Shown here: positions 1 through 6,742 of the stretch, piece after piece
Layout of the letters: the number at the start of each line of letters is the position of its first letter
Numbering within the stretch: position 1 is the stretch's first letter
NCBI GenBank assembly: GCA_038118725.1
Contig: JAYOIK010000096.1
Coordinates: 1 to 15,634 of the forward strand
Direction: 5' to 3'
Length of the DNA: 15,634 nucleotides
From: JADHLJ01 sp038118725
Lineage (GTDB): Bacteria > Pseudomonadota > Alphaproteobacteria > Thalassobaculales > Thalassobaculaceae
Translations under genes and position numbers: made by a program
The notes under the pieces: model-generated
What the model was told of the DNA's origin: nothing
Database searches by the model: none
Seen by the model: the letters and a program-made list of their open reading frames with translations, nothing else

Positions 1-444
1 GCGGATGGCGGCGCGGTCGCCGGCGAAGACATGATGGGCGGCGCGCGTGGGCACGCCCCGGCGCGCGCAACCGAAATGCACCAGGCCGGCGGGCTTGGCC
101 TCGGTGCCCCCGCCGGGGCCGGCGACGCCGGTCACCGCGACGGTGACATCGGCGCGGGAGCGTTCCAGAGCCCCCTCGGCCATGGCGCGGGCAACCGGTT
201 CGCTGACCGCGCCATGCTCGATGATCATTTCCATCGGCACGCCCAGCATCTCGTGCTTGGCATCGTTGGAATAGGTCACGAAGCCCCGGTCGACAACGGC
301 GGAGGAGCCGGCAATCTCGGTGAGGCACCCCGCGATCAGGCCGCCGGTGCAGCTCTCGGCGGTCGCCAGCATCACGCCGGCGGTCTTGCAATGCTCCAAC
401 AGCGCGGCGGCCTGGGTGGTGACATCATCGGGCAGGGTAGTCAT
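1..444 (-). CDS. CinA C-terminal-domain amidase (PncC-like), partial
   Basis: This is the first 148 codons of a gene that continues past the left edge of the window. The protein matches the stand-alone CinA C-terminal domain, known in this family to deamidate nicotinamide mononucleotide in pyridine nucleotide salvage. Visible signatures are the ATAESCTGGLIA segment near residues 27-38, which carries the serine expected to be catalytic, the FVTYSNDAK segment near 55-63, and the glycine-rich AVTGVAGPGGGTEAKPAG near 103-120. The family domain is about 160 residues, so only a short C-terminal piece is missing. No N-terminal MoaB-like domain is present, because the ATG lies directly at the end of pgpA: its ATGA overlaps the pgpA stop (441-444), implying translational coupling. 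The family call is firm; enzymatic activity is inferred from the family. Confidence 0.88.
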   Translation of the reverse strand, partial: MTTLPDDVTTQAAALLEHCKTAGVMLATAESCTGGLIAGCLTEIAGSSAVVDRGFVTYSNDAKHEMLGVPMEMIIEHGAVSEPVARAMAEGALERSRADVTVAVTGVAGPGGGTEAKPAGLVHFGCARRGVPTRAAHHVFAGDRAAIR

Positions 445-941
445 GACGATCCTCCTTGGACAATCACCGAAAGCGCGTATACCGCGGCCGCCATGACCGC
501 CGCGCCCTGGAGACCCGCGAGCACGTCGTCCAGCATCACGCCGAGGCCGCCTTGGATGGTGCGGTCGGCCCAGCCTGTCGGCCAGGGCTTGAGAATATCG
601 AATAGCCGAAAAAGCATAAAGGCGCCGAGATAGAACAGCGGGTCGAGCGGCGTGACCAGCAGCACCAACCATTGGCCGACCACCTCGTCGATCACGCAGG
701 CGCCGGCATCGTGAGTGCCGGTGGCGCGGGCATAGCCGGCGCAGGCCCAAATCCCGATCACAAAGGCCGCTCCGGCCGCGGCGGCCAGCATCCATTGCCC
801 ACCGTGGCTCACAATCCACCAGCCGACCAGCAAGGCGGCGAGCGATCCCCAGGTGCCAGGCGCCTTGGGAAGCCAACCGATGCCGAATACGGTCGCCAAC
901 AGGACGGCGGGGTCGGCGAGGGAGGGACGAGGTTCAGCCAT
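441..941 (-). CDS. pgpA: phosphatidylglycerophosphatase A
   Basis: This 166-residue inner-membrane protein should remove the phosphate from phosphatidylglycerophosphate to give phosphatidylglycerol. PgpA-family features are seen in order: GWLPKAPGTWGS near residues 22-33, an acidic VIDEVVGQW around 83-91, FRLFDILKPWP at 111-121 and GGLGVMLDDVLAG at 131-143, with Asp85, Glu86, Asp115, Asp138 and Asp139 as likely metal or catalytic residues. Hydrophobic helices lie around 32-68, 88-112 and 142-161. Length is typical. The ATG at 941 sits inside the end of ispDF (8-base overlap), and its stop overlaps the cinA-like start, so it is the middle gene of a tightly packed operon. Confidence is high. 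Confidence 0.93.
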   Translation of the reverse strand: MAEPRPSLADPAVLLATVFGIGWLPKAPGTWGSLAALLVGWWIVSHGGQWMLAAAAGAAFVIGIWACAGYARATGTHDAGACVIDEVVGQWLVLLVTPLDPLFYLGAFMLFRLFDILKPWPTGWADRTIQGGLGVMLDDVLAGLQGAAVMAAAVYALSVIVQGGSS

Positions 942-2106
942 TGTTGATCGGGAGCCGAACGGCGGCGGCTGCCTGGGCGGCGATGCCCTCGCCGCGCCCG
1001 GTGAAGCCGAGCTTCTCGGTCGTCGTCGCCTTGACGCTCACCCGCGCGACGGGGAGCGCCAGGATCTCGGCGATCCGGGCGCGCATTGCCTCGCGATGAG
1101 GGCCGATCTTGGGGCGTTCGCAGATCAGCGTGGCGTCGACATTGACGATCTCTCCGCCCCGGCTTCGAACCAAATGCGCGGCATGAGCAAGGAATTGGTC
1201 GGACGCCGCGCCCCTCCAGGTCGGGTCGCTCGGTGGGAAGTGCCGGCCGATATCACCGTCGGCGATCGCGCCGAGCAAAGCGTCGGTCAGGGCATGCAGC
1301 GCGACGTCCGCGTCGGAATGGCCGAGCAATCCGCGATCGTGTGAAATCTTTATTCCACAGATAGTTACATAATCACCCTTACTAAGTTTATGAACATCAT
1401 AGCCACTGCCGATTCGGGTCTCGAACGCCATCGCGAGATGCCGGGCGGCACGCTCGAAATCGGCCGGTTCGGTGACCTTGAACAGCGCCTCGTCGCCGGC
1501 GACCGGGGTGACCGTCAGCCCCGCGCGCTCCGCGATCGCCGCGTCGTCGGTCAAGGTCTCCCCGGCAAAGCGGCGATGCGCGTCAAGGATCGCGTCGTAG
1601 CGGAAGGCTTGCGGCGTTTGGGCGCGAAACAATCCGGCGCGATCCACTGTCGTTTCAATCCTGTCACTGGTCCCGCGTTTCAAGGTGTCCACCACAGGGA
1701 GCACCGGCAGAGCGCCGGGCGCGGCTGCGAGGGCTTGCAATAGTCCGTCGATCACCGGACTCGAAAGAAACGGGCGCGCCGCGTCATGGATCAGCACGCT
1801 CTCGGGAGCATGCGTCGACAGCGCCTCTAGCCCCAGGCGCACGGAGTCTTGACGCTCGGCCCCGCCGGCCACCGGCTCCAGCAAGGGCAGATGTCCGCAA
1901 GCCTCCGCGTAGAGGTCCTCATGGCCGGGCGCGATCACCACCGCGACACTTTGGATGCCTGGATGATCCAACAGGGCGCGGGCGGCGCGAGCGACCAGGG
2001 CTTCACCGGCGATCCAGCGGTATTGCTTGGGCACGTCGCCGCCGGCCCGCTCGCCCTTGCCGGCGGCCACAACCAGGCCGAAAGCGCCGCCCCTGGTCTC
2101 ATTCAT
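934..2106 (-). CDS. ispDF: bifunctional IspD/IspF isoprenoid synthesis enzyme
   Basis: This is a 390-residue fusion of two enzymes of the methylerythritol phosphate pathway. Residues 1-226 form 2-C-methyl-D-erythritol 4-phosphate cytidylyltransferase, with the nucleotide-binding VVAAGKGERAGGDVPKQY at 12-29, the HDAARPF segment at 107-113 and DTLKR at 140-144. Residues 230-390 form 2-C-methyl-D-erythritol 2,4-cyclodiphosphate synthase, with the GYDVH metal site (Asp237, His239), GHSDADVALHAL at 262-273 (His271) and KATTTEKLGF at 359-368. The fusion is common in alphaproteobacteria and epsilonproteobacteria. The ATG at 2106 follows a weak purine-rich GAG. It heads the minus-strand operon with pgpA and the cinA-like gene. 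Codons for residues 236-256 are unusually AT-rich (see findings), although the protein motif there remains intact. Confidence 0.96.
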   Translation of the reverse strand: MNETRGGAFGLVVAAGKGERAGGDVPKQYRWIAGEALVARAARALLDHPGIQSVAVVIAPGHEDLYAEACGHLPLLEPVAGGAERQDSVRLGLEALSTHAPESVLIHDAARPFLSSPVIDGLLQALAAAPGALPVLPVVDTLKRGTSDRIETTVDRAGLFRAQTPQAFRYDAILDAHRRFAGETLTDDAAIAERAGLTVTPVAGDEALFKVTEPADFERAARHLAMAFETRIGSGYDVHKLSKGDYVTICGIKISHDRGLLGHSDADVALHALTDALLGAIADGDIGRHFPPSDPTWRGAASDQFLAHAAHLVRSRGGEIVNVDATLICERPKIGPHREAMRARIAEILALPVARVSVKATTTEKLGFTGRGEGIAAQAAAAVRLPINNG

Positions 2107-2171
2107 CTCGAAATCCCGTTACACTCTACTTCAGCCGCGCCCCAGCGCGCCGCGCATGATATAGTTCCCTA
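2107..2171. promoter_or_regulatory. divergent intergenic region, ispDF / CcsA-like gene
   Basis: These 65 bases separate the divergently oriented ispDF and the CcsA-like gene and should hold both promoters. In the plus direction a TATAGT hexamer lies at 2160-2165, exactly six bases before the A of the ATG at 2172, and no Shine-Dalgarno sequence precedes that ATG. This is the geometry of a leaderless transcript. No good -35 element stands at the usual distance (the interval is GC-rich), so the promoter call is tentative. No convincing ispDF promoter was found; it may lie inside the neighbouring gene. Confidence 0.35.
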
Positions 2172-2984
2172 ATGGCTCTGTCTTTCACCTTTGGGCTCGC
2201 GGCCCTGGCCGCGCTGGTGCCCGCCGCGTTCGCCCCCTTCCGAGAGAAGCCGGGAGGAGAGGGCGCGCGATGGGCGCTGCTGGTGCTCGCTGTCGCGGGG
2301 CCCACGCTTTGGTCATTGAGCCTGTTTTCCGGCCAATGGCGCGCCGATTTCGCGGTTGCGCTCTGGCTCTCGATCTCGGCCAGCCTGGTATGTTTCCTCT
2401 TGCTTTGCCTGCTCCAGGCGCAGGCCAAGGCATTGGCGCCCCTGCTTCTCCCTTATCTTTTCGTGCTCGGCGTGGCGGCGATGCTCTTCGAGACTCAGGG
2501 CGTGAACGGGGAGGGCGTGGACGGGGCGGCGGGGATTACCCCGTCGATCTGGGTGATCGTGCATATCGCGAGCTCGGTCGCGACCTACGCCTTGGTTACA
2601 CTCGCCGCTGTGGCCGGCCTGTCGGTGTTCCTCGGCGAGCGGGCCTTGAAACGCAAGGTGTCGAACCGCCTCGTCGCCATACTTCCCTCGATCATGGATG
2701 CCGAGCGTTTGCAGGTCCGTCTGCTGACGGGGGCCTTGATGGTGTTGGTCGCCGGGCTGTTGAGCGGGGTGGTTCTTGAGCTGCGGGAGACCGGGAGAGT
2801 CTTGATCGCCGACCACAAAACCATCCTGAGCCTCGGCGCCTTGGTGGTGATCGCCGGCATCCTGTTCGCCCACGCCAAGTCCGGGATGCGTGGTCGCGCG
2901 GCGGCACGGGTGGTTTTGTTGGCCTATCTGCTGCTGACACTGGCTTATCTCGGGGTTAAGTTCGTGACCGATGTGCTGATTTGA
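2172..2984 (+). CDS. CcsA/YpjD-like cytochrome c assembly membrane protein
   Basis: This 270-residue protein has about eight membrane helices, roughly at residues 3-22, 34-52, 61-82, 88-105, 126-152, 183-204, 217-234 and 246-265. The order and spacing match the CcsA/YpjD (COG4137-type) inner-membrane family related to haem handling in cytochrome c assembly. Candidate haem-ligating histidines are His131 in WVIVHIASSVATYAL, His215 in IADHKTILSL and His234 in LFAHAKSG; the DHKTILSL stretch corresponds to the conserved region before the last helices. No CXXCH or thioredoxin motif is present, and no other cytochrome c maturation genes are adjacent, so the exact role is unproven. The ATG at 2172 is the first possible start after an in-frame TGA at 2157-2159, and it lacks a ribosome site. 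It lies between ispDF and dusB and is not coupled to either. Confidence 0.8.
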   Translation: MALSFTFGLAALAALVPAAFAPFREKPGGEGARWALLVLAVAGPTLWSLSLFSGQWRADFAVALWLSISASLVCFLLLCLLQAQAKALAPLLLPYLFVLGVAAMLFETQGVNGEGVDGAAGITPSIWVIVHIASSVATYALVTLAAVAGLSVFLGERALKRKVSNRLVAILPSIMDAERLQVRLLTGALMVLVAGLLSGVVLELRETGRVLIADHKTILSLGALVVIAGILFAHAKSGMRGRAAARVVLLAYLLLTLAYLGVKFVTDVLI

Positions 2985-3003
2985 GGCAGGGACCGGAAAG
3001 GAC

Positions 3004-3068
3004 TTGCCCAGCGGTGTTTTTGCTATAGATTGCTCATTTCATGGGCAGTGTACTACATTGATGAAATT
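3004..3068 (+). promoter_or_regulatory. candidate promoter of the dusB-ntrBC operon
   Basis: The 84-base gap before dusB is clearly more AT-rich than its flanks. Two sigma-70-like arrangements can be read. One is TTGCTC (3030-3035), 18 bases, then TACATT (3054-3059), which would start the transcript around 3066, almost at the dusB ATG. The other is a good -10-like TATAGA at 3024-3029, but its nearest TTGCCC (3004-3009) is only 14 bases away. No sigma-54 GG-N10-GC element and no clear NtrC palindrome was found. The region also contains the left arm of an inverted repeat reaching into the coding region. Confidence 0.4.
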
Positions 3069-3074
3069 ATGAGC
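3032..3074. repeat. inverted repeat spanning the dusB start codon
   Basis: The left arm GCTCATTTCAT (3032-3042) is the reverse complement of ATGAA plus ATGAGC in the right arm (3061-3065 and 3069-3074). The right arm has three extra bases (ATT), and an 18-base loop lies between the arms. The right arm includes the dusB ATG (3069-3071). It could be an operator, or, if transcription starts upstream of 3032, an mRNA hairpin that hides the start codon. Function is inferred only from position. Confidence 0.45.
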
Positions 3075-4058
3075 ATTCAAATCGGCCCCGTTCGGTTAGA
3101 CGATCCGGTTCTGCTCGCGCCCATGTCCGGCGTGACGGATGAACCTTATCGCAAGCTCGTGCGCCGCAGCGGCTGTGGTCTCGTGGTTTCCGAGATGATC
3201 GCCAGCGGCGCGATGATCCGGGCGGTGCGCGAGGAAATCCGCAAGCTCGCCAGCGATTGCGCCGAGGAGTATCCCATGGCCGTGCAATTGGCGGGATGGG
3301 ATCCGGCGGACATGGCCGAGGCGGCGCGTCTGAACGAGGCGCGCGGCGCCGCGATCATCGATATCAACATGGGCTGTCCGGCCAAGAAAGTGGTTAACAA
3401 GCTCGCCGGCTCGGCGCTGATGCGGGACGAGGATCTGGCGGCGCGGATTATCGAGGCGGTGGTAAAGGCGGTGTCCGTGCCGGTTACCCTGAAGATGCGC
3501 ACCGGCTGGGACTACACGGATAGAAACGCGCCGCGGCTGGCCCGGATCGCGGAGGAGGCGGGGGTCCGGATGTTGACCGTGCATGGCCGCACCCGCTGTC
3601 AGATGTATACTGGCCGGGCGGACTGGCGCTTCATCGCCGAGGTGAAGGAGGCGGTTTCGATCCCCGTTGTCGCCAATGGCGACATAGAGACCGTGGATGA
3701 CGCGGTGAGCTGTTTGCGTCTCTCCGGCGCGGACGGGGTGATGATCGGGCGCGGGGCCTATGGCCGGCCCTGGTTTCCGAACCAGGTCGCGCGCTTCCTG
3801 CGCGACGGCTTTCGTCTCGCGGACCCTCCCCTGGAAGCGCAGCGCGCGACCTTGCTCGAGCATGTGGACGCGATGTTGTCCCATTACGGGACGCGCACCG
3901 GCTCGAGGATCGCGCGCAAGCATATCGGTTGGTATACCAAGGGCCTGCCGGATTCCGCGCGGTTTCGCCAGATGATCCATAATGCCGGCGACGACACCGG
4001 GATGTTCGAGGCGATCGATGCGCTATACGACCTGGCGGGTGAAAGGTTGGCGGCCTGA
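3069..4058 (+). CDS. dusB: tRNA-dihydrouridine synthase B
   Basis: This 329-residue flavoprotein reduces uridines in the tRNA D-loop to dihydrouridine; the old name of the gene in this context is nifR3. Family signatures are the FMN-site LLAPMSGVTDEPYR near the N-terminus, INMGCPAKKVVNK with the proton-donating cysteine, VTLKMRTGWD, MLTVHGRTRCQMYTG, VVANGDIET and GVMIGRGAYGRPW. The length is normal. The ATG at 3069 is chosen because the following residues MSIQIGPVRLDDPV match the usual N-terminus; an in-frame TTG at 3030 would add 13 untypical residues. No clear ribosome site precedes it. Its TGA overlaps the ntrB ATG by one base (TGATG at 4056-4060), so it is the leading gene of the ntr operon. 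Confidence 0.95.
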   Translation: MSIQIGPVRLDDPVLLAPMSGVTDEPYRKLVRRSGCGLVVSEMIASGAMIRAVREEIRKLASDCAEEYPMAVQLAGWDPADMAEAARLNEARGAAIIDINMGCPAKKVVNKLAGSALMRDEDLAARIIEAVVKAVSVPVTLKMRTGWDYTDRNAPRLARIAEEAGVRMLTVHGRTRCQMYTGRADWRFIAEVKEAVSIPVVANGDIETVDDAVSCLRLSGADGVMIGRGAYGRPWFPNQVARFLRDGFRLADPPLEAQRATLLEHVDAMLSHYGTRTGSRIARKHIGWYTKGLPDSARFRQMIHNAGDDTGMFEAIDALYDLAGERLAA

Positions 4059-5224
4059 TGGACGCGCGAGACAATCCGCCGAGAGTGTCAGAGGACATGC
4101 CGCCGCACGGGGCCATTCTGAACGCCCTGCCGCATCCGGTCATGACCATCGACGCGGGCAACGCGCTCCGGTTCCTTAACTCCGCCGCCGAAACCTTCTT
4201 CGACGGTAGCGCGCCGGTCCTGGTCGGCCAACAGCTCGCGGGTCTGATTCCGGCCGACAGTCCGTTGTTCAGCATGATCGAACAGGCCCGCGCCACCGGC
4301 AGTAGCTTCGCCGATTACGATCTCCCGCTCGAAAGCCCGAGGCTGGGTATCAAGATCGTCAATATCGAGGTCTCGCCGGTCGCCGAAAGCGCCGGCGAGA
4401 TCGCCATCACCATGTTCGAGCGCTCGATAGCGCATCGCCTGCATCACCAGTTGCAGTTTCGCGGCGCCGCGCGCTCGGTCTCGGCGATGGCGGCGATGTT
4501 GGCGCATGAGGTGAAGAACCCGCTCTCGGGGATTCGTGGCGCGGCGCAACTGTTGGAACAGACCATCGAAAGCGACGACAAGGCGCTGACCGAGCTGATC
4601 TGTAATGAGACCGATCGGATCTGCGCCCTGGTCGATCGGATGGAGGTGTTCGCGGACGAGCGTCCGATCCGCAAGGAGGCGATCAACATCCACGAGGTGC
4701 TGGATCATTGCCGCAGGGTCGCCTCGACGGGATTTGGCCGACATGTGAACTTTATCGAACGCTATGACCCATCCTTGCCGCCGGCGCTCGGCAATCGGGA
4801 CATTCTCATCCAGCTATTCCTTAACCTGCTGAAAAACGCCTGCGAGGCGGTTCCGAAGTCATCTGGGGCGGAGGTGCAGCTCTCGACCTCGTATCGCCAC
4901 GGCATGCGGCTCGCGGTCGGCGGCAGCGGTCAGCGCATGGATCTACCCCTGTTGATTTCGATCCAGGATAACGGCCCCGGCATTCCCGAGGATCTGCGGG
5001 CGAACCTGTTTGAGCCGTTCGTGACAACCAAGGCCTCGGGCTCGGGGCTCGGCCTTGCCTTCGTCGCCAAGGCGGTGGCCGACCACGGCGGCGTCGTGGA
5101 GTTGGATTCCGAGCCTCGCCGCACGGTGTTTCGCGTGACCTTGCCGATCGCCGACAAGGCAAGCCTCTCCAGGGCCGCCGAACAGGCCGCCTCGCGACAT
5201 CCGATGCGCCGGGACGTGGCGTGA
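4058..5224 (+). CDS. ntrB: nitrogen-regulation sensor histidine kinase NtrB (GlnL)
   Basis: This 388-residue soluble kinase/phosphatase is expected to read nitrogen status through PII protein and to control NtrC phosphorylation. A PAS domain covers about residues 16-120 (LNALPHPVMTIDAGNALRF). The H-box MLAHEVKNPLSGIRG carries the phosphorylated His150. The ATP-binding domain shows the N-box NLLKNACEAV, the G1 box QDNGPGIPE, the F-box LFEPFVTTK and the G2 box GSGLGLAFV. There are no membrane helices, as expected for NtrB. It begins in a TGATG overlap with dusB and ends in another with ntrC (5222-5226), so dusB, ntrB and ntrC are translationally linked. Confidence is high. Confidence 0.96.
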   Translation: MDARDNPPRVSEDMPPHGAILNALPHPVMTIDAGNALRFLNSAAETFFDGSAPVLVGQQLAGLIPADSPLFSMIEQARATGSSFADYDLPLESPRLGIKIVNIEVSPVAESAGEIAITMFERSIAHRLHHQLQFRGAARSVSAMAAMLAHEVKNPLSGIRGAAQLLEQTIESDDKALTELICNETDRICALVDRMEVFADERPIRKEAINIHEVLDHCRRVASTGFGRHVNFIERYDPSLPPALGNRDILIQLFLNLLKNACEAVPKSSGAEVQLSTSYRHGMRLAVGGSGQRMDLPLLISIQDNGPGIPEDLRANLFEPFVTTKASGSGLGLAFVAKAVADHGGVVELDSEPRRTVFRVTLPIADKASLSRAAEQAASRHPMRRDVA

Positions 5225-6675
5225 TGATGGAGCGCGCGACCATACTGATCGCCGATGATGATCCGGCCATCCGCACGGTCCTGACCCAGGCCCTGACCCG
5301 GATCGGCCACGAGGTCCGTTCGACCGGCACCGCCGCGCATCTATGGGAATGGATCAGCGACGGGCTTGGTGATCTGGTGATTACCGATGTGGTGATGCCG
5401 GATGAAAGCGGATTGGACCTTCTCCCCAAGATCCGCCGGGCGCGCCCGGACCTCAGGGTCATCGTGATGAGCGCGCGCAACACGCTCTTGACCGCGGTTC
5501 AGGCGAGCGAGCGCGGGGCTTTCGACTATCTCTCAAAGCCCTTCGATCTATCTAAATTGACCGAGGTGGTTCGCAAGGCGCTTTCCAGCACCGCCGTCCC
5601 CGCCGGCGCCTCTCCGACGCGAGCGGAGGGGGACGGGGAGCAGATGCCGCTGATCGGCCGCTCGGCGCCGATGCAGGAAATCTACCGGGTCATGGCGCGG
5701 CTGATGGGCACGGACCTGACCGTCATGATCACCGGCGAATCCGGCACCGGTAAGGAACTCATCGCCCGGGCCCTGCATGATTACGGAAAACGAAGCGACG
5801 GGCCGTTCGTCGCCATCAACATGGCGGCGATCCCGCGCGAGCTGATCGAAAGCGAGCTGTTTGGACACGAGAAAGGGGCCTTCACCGGCGCCGCCAATCG
5901 CACAACCGGGCGTTTCGAGCAGGCCCGCCGCGGCACGTTGTTTCTCGATGAAATAGGCGACATGCCGCCGGAAGCGCAGACGCGCCTGCTGCGGGTCCTG
6001 CAAGAGGGCGAATACACCAGCGTCGGCGGCCGCGAGCCGGTACAGGCGAATGTCAGGATCATCGCGGCGACTCACCGGGATCTACGTCAGCTTATCCGTC
6101 AGGGCCTGTTCCGAGAGGATCTGTTCTATCGCCTGAACGTGGTTCCGATCCGCCTGCCGGCCCTACGAGAGCGGCGCGAGGATATTCCCGATCTGATCCA
6201 CCACTTTCTGAGGGAAGCGCTCGCCGACGGCCTGCCGGCCAAGACCATGGACGCGGAGGCGATGAAGGCGCTGACGGCGCATTCCTGGCCGGGAAACGTG
6301 CGAGAGCTTGAAAATCTGGTGAAGCGCCTTGCCGCGCTCTACTCGGAGGAAATCGTCGGCGCCGAGGCGATCGAGCAGGAGCTGAACGAACAATCCGCCC
6401 GCGCGGAGCCGACCGACAACGCTCGTTCGGAAAGCCTGTCCGAGGCGGTTGACAAGCATCTTCACGACTATTTCACGGCCCATGGTGACGATCTTCCGGC
6501 CGCCGGGCTCTATGGCCGGATCCTGCGCGAGATCGAGCGTCCGCTGATCGCCCGCTCGCTCGCCGCGACGAAGGGCAATCAATTGAGGGCCGCGGACATG
6601 CTCGGGTTAAACCGAAACACCCTGCGAAAGAAGATCCGCGAGTTGGACATCCCCGTGGTGCGTGGCCTAAAATAA
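5224..6675 (+). CDS. ntrC: nitrogen-regulation response regulator NtrC (GlnG)
   Basis: This sigma-54-dependent activator of nitrogen-assimilation genes is about 483 residues long. Numbered from the ATG at 5224, the receiver domain (about 1-120) has DDD at 11-13, the phosphoacceptor Asp55 in VITDVVMPD and Lys105 in LSKPF. The AAA+ domain has Walker A GESGTGKE at 171-178, the sigma-54-contacting GAFTGA loop at 218-223, Walker B GTLFLDEIGDM at about 237-247 and the HSWPGNVRELENL segment. A Fis-type helix-turn-helix ends the protein (GNQLRAADMLGLNRNTLRKK). Three consecutive in-frame starts exist (GTG 5221, ATG 5224, ATG 5227); 5224 is preferred because it makes the same TGATG overlap used elsewhere in this operon. 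All activator residues are intact. Confidence 0.96.
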   Translation: MMERATILIADDDPAIRTVLTQALTRIGHEVRSTGTAAHLWEWISDGLGDLVITDVVMPDESGLDLLPKIRRARPDLRVIVMSARNTLLTAVQASERGAFDYLSKPFDLSKLTEVVRKALSSTAVPAGASPTRAEGDGEQMPLIGRSAPMQEIYRVMARLMGTDLTVMITGESGTGKELIARALHDYGKRSDGPFVAINMAAIPRELIESELFGHEKGAFTGAANRTTGRFEQARRGTLFLDEIGDMPPEAQTRLLRVLQEGEYTSVGGREPVQANVRIIAATHRDLRQLIRQGLFREDLFYRLNVVPIRLPALRERREDIPDLIHHFLREALADGLPAKTMDAEAMKALTAHSWPGNVRELENLVKRLAALYSEEIVGAEAIEQELNEQSARAEPTDNARSESLSEAVDKHLHDYFTAHGDDLPAAGLYGRILREIERPLIARSLAATKGNQLRAADMLGLNRNTLRKKIRELDIPVVRGLK

Positions 6676-6742
6676 TCCGTGCTTGGCATCAAGGGCCCGG
6701 CGGCGATGTGACCCACGATCAGCGAAGCAATCCGGAGACGAA
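6676..6742 (+). other. short gap between ntrC and ntrY
   Basis: This 67-base gap is the only real spacer inside the ntr block. It contains a purine-rich ribosome site (GGAGACG, 6734-6740) before the ntrY ATG. No U-tract terminator, sigma-54 element or clear sigma-70 promoter was found, so ntrY may be read through from ntrC. A short CTTG-GCAT-CAAG palindrome lies at 6682-6693; its significance is unknown. Confidence 0.4.

Noticed and set aside
31..633. Plus-strand open frame of 200 codons opposite the cinA-like gene and pgpA
   Set aside because: It runs antisense to two genes with clear family motifs. The product is glycine-, alanine- and histidine-rich without domains.
2985..3021. Possible terminator after the CcsA-like gene: GGCAGG pairing with CTTGCC, then TTTTT
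   Set aside because: The stem includes a G-U pair, the loop is long, and the T-run starts nine bases after the stem, so it does not fit an intrinsic terminator well.
2991..3030. Sigma-54 promoter ahead of dusB
   Set aside because: GG and GC dinucleotides were found, but with 9 or 7 bases between them instead of 10. No match to TGGCAC-N5-TTGC.
3030..3068. Upstream TTG start for dusB adding 13 residues
   Set aside because: The added residues are not typical of the family, no ribosome site precedes the TTG, and the hexamer at that place fits a -35 element better.
6681..6700. Sigma-54-like TGGC element in the ntrC-ntrY gap
   Set aside because: The required GC at the -12 position is absent; spacing gives CC.
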